Assembly (NCBI GenBank): GCA_019113825.1
Contig: DXGR01000079.1
Coordinates: 1 to 35,349, forward strand
Reading direction: 5' to 3'
Length of the DNA stretch: 35,349 nt
DNA from: Candidatus Stackebrandtia excrementipullorum
GTDB lineage: Bacteria > Actinomycetota > Actinomycetes > Mycobacteriales > Micromonosporaceae
Shown: positions 31,565 to 35,349 of the stretch, in pieces
Layout: every line of letters begins with the position of its first letter
How positions within the stretch are numbered: position 1 is the stretch's first letter
Notes under the pieces: model-generated
What the model was told of the DNA's origin: nothing
The model's database searches: none
The model's input: only the letters and a program-made list of their open reading frames with translations
Made by a program: the position numbers and the translations under genes

Positions 31565-33525
31565 GACCCGACCTCCACGGTCGCCTTCACATCCACGGAC
31601 CTCAACCGGCCGTCAACGATGCGCCACACCTCGTCGGCGGACTCCACCATCGCCGTGCGATGCGCGACCACCAACGCCGTCCGACCCGCCAAAAGGCCCG
31701 CCGTCGCCTCGGCGATCCTCGCCTCGCTGTACAGGTCAAGACCGGCGGTCGGCTCGTCCAACAACACCAGTCGACAATCCAGCACATGAATGCGCAAAAA
31801 CGCGCGCGCCAACGCGATACGACGACACTGACCGGCCGAAAGACCGAAACCGGCGTCACCAAGCCGAGTATCGAAACCGTCGGGAAGCTCGTTGACGAAC
31901 TCCGTCGCGAACGCGGCGTCCGCAGCCGCCCGCACGGCAGCCGCGTCGGCATTCGGCTGCCCAAGCCGAATATTGTCGGCCACACTCATCGCGAACAGGT
32001 GCGGTCGCTGCGGCACCCACGCCATCGACCCCAGCCACGCATCCGGCAACGCCCGATCCGACGGTTTCCGGTGGTCACGGATCCGACCCGACGACGCAAG
32101 CTCGACATCGCCGTCGTCCACAGGCGCAAACCCGAGGACCGCCCTCAACACCGTCGACTTGCCGGCCCCGCTGGGGCCCACCAACGCCACGGTGCTGCCA
32201 CGCTCCACCACAGCCGACAAGCCCGTCAGCGCGCGCGTGGACCGTCCCGGATAGGTCACCGAGACGTTATCGAAGGTCAGGAACGGTGAACCGGTCACCC
32301 GCGATGTGCGGGGGCCTCCAACCTCCGCCCCTATTTGGATCGTATCGCTTGTCACGTATGGCTTGTCCAGTGTCGTTTTCAACGGCCGGGCACGGTCGTC
32401 CGCCGGTGGAGTCGGCTGTCGCGGTGGGCCGATATCGGTCTGTGTGTCGCCGTCCGCCTGTGGATAACCGTCGGCCGGTGCCAGACCAGGTGTCGGTTGC
32501 CCGACCGTCTCGGCTCCTCCGGGTTCCTTCTCCGCCGACGAAGCATGTTGCCTGTTGTGGAGGTCCATGGGGTCGTCCTCACTGTTGTCGGTGAGCGCGA
32601 ATGCGCTACGGCAGGCGGCGAGGCCCTCCGCGGCGGCGTGGAACTGGGAGCCCATGCTGCGTAGCGGCACATAGACCTCGGGAACCAACAGCAAAACGAA
32701 GAACGCCGTGTACAGGTTCATCGTCCCGTTGAGCAGTTGAAGCCCTATGGGAACGGCGACCAGCGCCACCGAGAGCGCTGCAATGAGTTCCAAGGCCAGC
32801 GCCGACAGGAACGCAATCTTCAAGGTGTTCATGGTCGCGCCGCGGTAGCGGTCGGCGATGTCGCGCACCTCGGCGGCGGCCCTGCCTGCGCGACCGAACA
32901 CGCGAGATGTCGAGAGCCCGGCCACGGCGTCGAGAAAGTGTCCGCCGAGCCGGTGGAGTCGGCTCCACTGCTGTTCGGTTTTAGCTTTGGTGTGCCATCC
33001 GATGAGGATGCCGAATATCGGCATGAGCGGAACGGTAAGGAGCACGACGACCGCCGAGGCCGCGTCGTTCCAGGCGAGCACGGCTATCGCGGTGACCGGG
33101 ACGGTGGCGGCGAGGCACAGTTGTGGCAGGTAGCCGGTGATATAGGTGTCGAGTCCGTCCACACCTCGTGTGATGAGGGTGATGGCTTCGCCGGTGCGTT
33201 GTCCGCCGCGCCAACCGGGGCGCGCTGCGGCGAACAGTCGCTTCCGCAGCGCGGTTTTGACTTCGGCCGACGCGTGTGCAGCCGCCGCATTTTGGATCCA
33301 GGCGAGGACGCTTCTGGCCGTCGCGGCGACCGCGAACCAGATCAGGCCGTCGATCATGCCCGGCGATGCGAAGCCGTCAAGGACGGCCGCCGACACGGCT
33401 TTGGCCAGTGCAGCCGCCTGAGCGACGATGAGTGCGGCGGCGACGGCGGCCAGGAGGCCGCATCGACGCAGGTAGCGAGCCAGCGACGGCAATCGTCGCA
33501 GCATCACGGGGTCCACGGGACGCAT
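31561..33525 (-). CDS. cydD: CydD, thiol/heme ABC exporter subunit, with long linker
   Basis: 654 residues from ATG 33525. Six transmembrane helices lie in about 1-300. A poorly conserved, Pro/Asp/Gln-rich segment of about 100 residues (about 310-413) then separates the membrane part from the ATPase domain, which is longer than in typical CydD of about 560 residues. The ATPase domain has Walker A GPSGAGKST (about 450), an altered signature LSAGQCRRIALARAF and Walker B LVLLDEPTAGLD. The start has no ribosome site. TAGAAT sits 7 bases before the ATG, indicating a leaderless transcript. It is the first gene of cydD-cydC-copC-like and diverges from padR. Confidence 0.93.
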   Translation of the reverse strand: MRPVDPVMLRRLPSLARYLRRCGLLAAVAAALIVAQAAALAKAVSAAVLDGFASPGMIDGLIWFAVAATARSVLAWIQNAAAAHASAEVKTALRKRLFAAARPGWRGGQRTGEAITLITRGVDGLDTYITGYLPQLCLAATVPVTAIAVLAWNDAASAVVVLLTVPLMPIFGILIGWHTKAKTEQQWSRLHRLGGHFLDAVAGLSTSRVFGRAGRAAAEVRDIADRYRGATMNTLKIAFLSALALELIAALSVALVAVPIGLQLLNGTMNLYTAFFVLLLVPEVYVPLRSMGSQFHAAAEGLAACRSAFALTDNSEDDPMDLHNRQHASSAEKEPGGAETVGQPTPGLAPADGYPQADGDTQTDIGPPRQPTPPADDRARPLKTTLDKPYVTSDTIQIGAEVGGPRTSRVTGSPFLTFDNVSVTYPGRSTRALTGLSAVVERGSTVALVGPSGAGKSTVLRAVLGFAPVDDGDVELASSGRIRDHRKPSDRALPDAWLGSMAWVPQRPHLFAMSVADNIRLGQPNADAAAVRAAADAAFATEFVNELPDGFDTRLGDAGFGLSAGQCRRIALARAFLRIHVLDCRLVLLDEPTAGLDLYSEARIAEATAGLLAGRTALVVAHRTAMVESADEVWRIVDGRLRSVDVKATVEVGS

Positions 33526-33532
33526 GACAGTT

Positions 33533-33550
33533 ATTCTACGCCCCGTAGAA
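33533..33550. promoter_or_regulatory. cydD: cydDC promoter -10 with overlapping operator-like inverted repeat
   Basis: On the minus strand TAGAAT (33538-33533) lies 7 bases before ATG 33525. It overlaps a perfect 7-bp inverted repeat, TTCTACG-CCC-CGTAGAA (33534-33550, plus strand). Further out GTGACG could serve as -35 at 19 bp. A repressor bound here would block the cydDC promoter. It is not a match to the Rex consensus; the adjacent PadR regulator is the most natural candidate. Confidence 0.5.
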
Positions 33551-33763
33551 GATAGGTCGTCACGGCGCCCGTTGCGACCACCGCGCCGCCGCCGGGAAGA
33601 CCGACGAAGACAAAATGCCGATGTCGCCGAACACCTCGAAGGAGGGCTCGAACCGCGTACGTCCGCCGGGACGTCGCGCATTTCGTCTGGAGCGGATACA
33701 TCTCCCCGACCTTCAAGCACCGATCCGGTGCGCCACACTTCTGGCTTTTCACCCCGCGTACCT

Positions 33764-33776
33764 GTAGCTTTGCTAC
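33764..33776. promoter_or_regulatory. Operator-like repeat at the padR promoter
   Basis: GTAGC-TTT-GCTAC is a perfect 5-bp inverted repeat with a 3-base spacer, overlapping a TAGCTT -10 box (33765-33770) that lies 8 bases before ATG 33779. It would suit autorepression by PadR. It shares GTAG/CTAC elements and the 3-base spacer with the repeat at the cydD promoter. Confidence 0.4.
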
Positions 33777-33778
33777 TC

Positions 33779-34099
33779 ATGAAGGCCGACGCGCTACGCG
33801 GACATCTCGACGCGATGCTCCTGGCGATTCTCGAATCGGAATCGCTCCACGGCTACGCCGTCATCGAAGCCCTCAAACAACGCAGCGGCGGTGAACTCAA
33901 CGTTCCCACGGGCACCGTCTACCCCGCACTCCGTCGCCTGGAACGCAATGGTTTCCTCCGCAGTGGCTGGAGCAACGTCGGTGGACGGGAACGCCGCACG
34001 TATTCGTTGACCGACGCAGGAGGACGGGAACTCGCCACGCAACGGGGCCAGTGGCGTCACACCGCGAGCACGATCGCCGCCGTGTTGGGCACCGGCTGA
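33779..34099 (+). CDS. PadR-family transcriptional regulator
   Basis: 106 residues. An N-terminal winged helix (LRGHLDAMLLAILESESLHGYAVIEAL, GTVYPALRRLERNGFL, RRTYSLTDAGRREL-type wing) covers nearly the whole protein, so it belongs to the short PadR-s2 class with a minimal dimerisation helix. PadR proteins are mostly repressors of membrane transporters and stress genes. It diverges from cydDC by 253 bp. It is convergent with the HAAS-type membrane protein, with only 2 bp between stop codons. PadR and HAAS-domain genes are usual partners, though normally in the same direction. It starts at ATG 33779 with no ribosome site; the transcript is probably leaderless. Confidence 0.93.
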   Translation: MKADALRGHLDAMLLAILESESLHGYAVIEALKQRSGGELNVPTGTVYPALRRLERNGFLRSGWSNVGGRERRTYSLTDAGGRELATQRGQWRHTASTIAAVLGTG

Positions 34100-34101
34100 C
34101 C

Positions 34102-34785
34102 TCAGGTCGCCAGCCGGGCGGCGCGACCCGCCGTCCGAAGACAACGCCACGCCAGCCAGGCCAAGTACACCCCCGGCGCCGAGTACAAGACCATCCACAC
34201 AACGCCGACCGCACCGGTGGACGTCGACTGCGGTTCGAACAACATCGCCACCAGCCAGCCCACACCGGTGGCGACCACTACGTGAGCACCGATCCCGTAC
34301 CCCACGACCTGCCCCAGTCGGGCCCTGAAGTGGAACCGTCCTATACCGAAACCCATGGCCAGCAGGACTCCGACGGCGATGAGGCTCCCCGCCCACGCCT
34401 GTGCATCGAGCAGCCATGCAAGTACGAAGGTGTACTCGGGTGGCCGCTCATACGGCAACGGCGAATTCGACCATTGGACACGACTGACGACCTCGGTGAC
34501 CGGCGCCGAGACGGCCAGGAAACCCAAGGCGAGCCGTGTCTGTCTGGACGCCAGCTCCACCTGAAACTCCGGTGCCAGCGCGACCGGGTCACCGAATTCG
34601 GCTAGAGCGTGACGAGTGGCCTCGGCAGGCGGCAGTCCGCTTGCTCGGTAGGCGTCGGCGGTGTCGACGAGGCCGTGCCGAACCTCCCGAAGAAGATCGG
34701 ACCTGGTGCGCCTGGATCCGTCCAGTCGCCGCGCCAGTTCCGCGACACGATCGTCGATCAGGTCGTGATCAACGTCGAAGGTCAT
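34102..34785 (-). CDS. HAAS/permease-prefix-domain membrane protein
   Basis: 227 residues from ATG 34785 (GGTGA site). The first 75 residues form the helical HAAS-type domain typical of PadR-linked proteins (VAELARRLDGSRRTRSDLLREVRHGLVDTADAY, then GLPPAEATRHALAEFGDP). Four hydrophobic helices follow at about 85-105, 120-145, 155-180 and 190-212, and the tail is Arg/Ala-rich. The HAAS domain is proposed to bind PadR regulators or signals at the membrane. Partnership with the adjacent padR is inference from this linkage. The strand arrangement here is convergent, which would make the transcripts overlap at their 3' ends. Confidence 0.82.
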   Translation of the reverse strand: MTFDVDHDLIDDRVAELARRLDGSRRTRSDLLREVRHGLVDTADAYRASGLPPAEATRHALAEFGDPVALAPEFQVELASRQTRLALGFLAVSAPVTEVVSRVQWSNSPLPYERPPEYTFVLAWLLDAQAWAGSLIAVGVLLAMGFGIGRFHFRARLGQVVGYGIGAHVVVATGVGWLVAMLFEPQSTSTGAVGVVWMVLYSAPGVYLAWLAWRCLRTAGRAARLAT

Positions 34786-34868
34786 CGTCTCACCGCCTTT
34801 CGACCATACATACCAGTCGGAACGGCGCGCCGCCTCCGGGAGAACCCTGAAACGATGCCGACACAGGA

Positions 34869-34906
34869 AAAAGTCCTCTGGGAATTCTCGTTCCCAGAGG
34901 ACTTTT
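34869..34906. terminator. Rho-independent bidirectional terminator
   Basis: A 16-bp perfect stem (34869-34884 with 34891-34906) starting AAAA and ending TTTT, with a 6-base loop. It lies 47 bp beyond the end of the calcium-repeat gene on the minus strand and upstream of the HAAS gene start. Confidence 0.88.
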
Positions 34907-34953
34907 GACAGATGCCGTCGTCGACCGATCGGGAAAATCGGCCCACCCTCGGC

Positions 34954-35349
34954 TTACGCGTTGGGGTTGTAGTTCGTGCCGATGCCGGTGTCCTGGCGGT
35001 TGTCGTTGTCGTCGCCGTAGACGACGGTCTCCATGACGCCGTCACCGTCGGTGTCGGTCAGGGTCACATCCGCGATGCCGTCACCGTCTTGGTCGATGAT
35101 CTGGGTGTCGACAACACCGTCACCGTCGGTGTCCATGGTGAAGGAGTCCAAGGTGCCGTCGCCGTCGGTGTCCACCGCGACGGTGTCGATGAAGCCGTCG
35201 CCGTCGGTGTCGGCAACGATCTGGTCCACAACGCCGTCACCGTCGGTGTCGGTCTGAATCTCGTCGATGTAGCCGTCGCCGTCGTTGTCGATCAGCTGCG
35301 AGTCCAAAACGCCGTCGCCGTCCGTGTCGGCGAAGATCTCACCGTCGGC
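34954..35349 (-). CDS. Tandem DxDGDG calcium-binding repeat protein (5' end outside window)
   Basis: The last 131 codons of a gene entering from the right edge; the frame is open to the edge, so the true start is not seen. The protein is built of about nine repeats of 12-13 residues with the pattern D-T/N-D-G-D-G-x-x-D-x-x-x-x-D, as in thrombospondin type 3 repeats and EF-hand-like loops. The DNA is correspondingly repetitive. Such repeats bind Ca2+ and are usually secreted or surface-exposed, but no signal peptide can be checked here. The C-terminus (YGDDNDNRQDTG, ending NYNPNA) is free of repeats. It ends before a strong terminator. Confidence 0.85.
   Translation of the reverse strand, partial: ADGEIFADTDGDGVLDSQLIDNDGDGYIDEIQTDTDGDGVVDQIVADTDGDGFIDTVAVDTDGDGTLDSFTMDTDGDGVVDTQIIDQDGDGIADVTLTDTDGDGVMETVVYGDDNDNRQDTGIGTNYNPNA
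34990..35345. repeat. Tandem 36-39 bp coding repeats of the DxDGDG protein
   Basis: Units containing GCCGTCACCGTCGGTGTC or close variants recur about every 36-39 bp on the plus strand, complementary to the DTDGDG-coding sequence. The repeats run to the window edge. Array length may vary by recombination. Confidence 0.8.

Noticed and set aside
34990-35345. Regular repeats resembling a CRISPR array
   Set aside because: Units are 36-39 bp with no unique spacers, stay in frame and encode DTDGDG loops, so this is a coding tandem repeat.

Overview
The window is about 35 kb of high-GC DNA from an actinomycete. Evidence for this is a complete ESX (type VII) secretion core, WXG100 proteins, several apparently leaderless promoters, a cysteine-rich sulfur leader peptide of the actinobacterial type, a sulfurtransferase/DUF1416 pair and terminators that are GC-rich hairpins. 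Protein style (Gly/Pro-rich ESX substrates, moderate GC for an actinomycete) suggests the Glycomycetaceae/Micromonosporaceae side, for example Stackebrandtia-like. That is a guess from composition and gene content, not a database result.

Region 1 (1-15083) is the ESX locus. In order it holds: a DUF1023 alpha/beta hydrolase with a WXG-like helical head (minus, cut by the window edge), an acidic disordered protein (minus), mycosin MycP (plus), a WXG100 pair (minus), EccC (minus), EccD (plus), a Gly-rich PPE/EspB-like protein with a small partner (minus), EccE (minus), EccB (plus), and a second small protein that is a paralogue of the first. EccA is absent. The genes are arranged as alternating short divergent and convergent units rather than one operon. 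A perfect 28-bp palindrome sits at the mycP promoter.

Region 2 (15085-24300) is a zone of gene decay. It contains an IS481-type transposase broken by several frameshifts, an OsmC-family gene behind a GntR/FCD regulator interrupted by an in-frame TGA, a healthy secreted subtilisin with a P-domain, a glycine-betaine/choline-type ABC importer (binding lipoprotein and two permeases), then a decayed MerR regulator and a decayed short-chain dehydrogenase whose catalytic Tyr codon has become TAG. The ATPase of the importer (24496-25479) lies on the other strand beyond this debris, so the transporter cluster is split.

Region 3 (25512-29837) holds an unknown membrane protein, the DUF1416/thiosulfate sulfurtransferase pair under a short cysteine-rich leader peptide, a Pro/Gly/Tyr-rich single-pass membrane protein and a CopC-domain protein.

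Region 4 (29834-35349) holds cydDC, translationally coupled to the CopC gene. Divergent to it is a PadR regulator with a convergent HAAS-type membrane protein, and operator-like inverted repeats lie on both sides of the cydD/padR intergenic region. The window ends in the 3' part of a gene encoding tandem DxDGDG calcium-binding repeats. No rRNA, tRNA or CRISPR array was seen.
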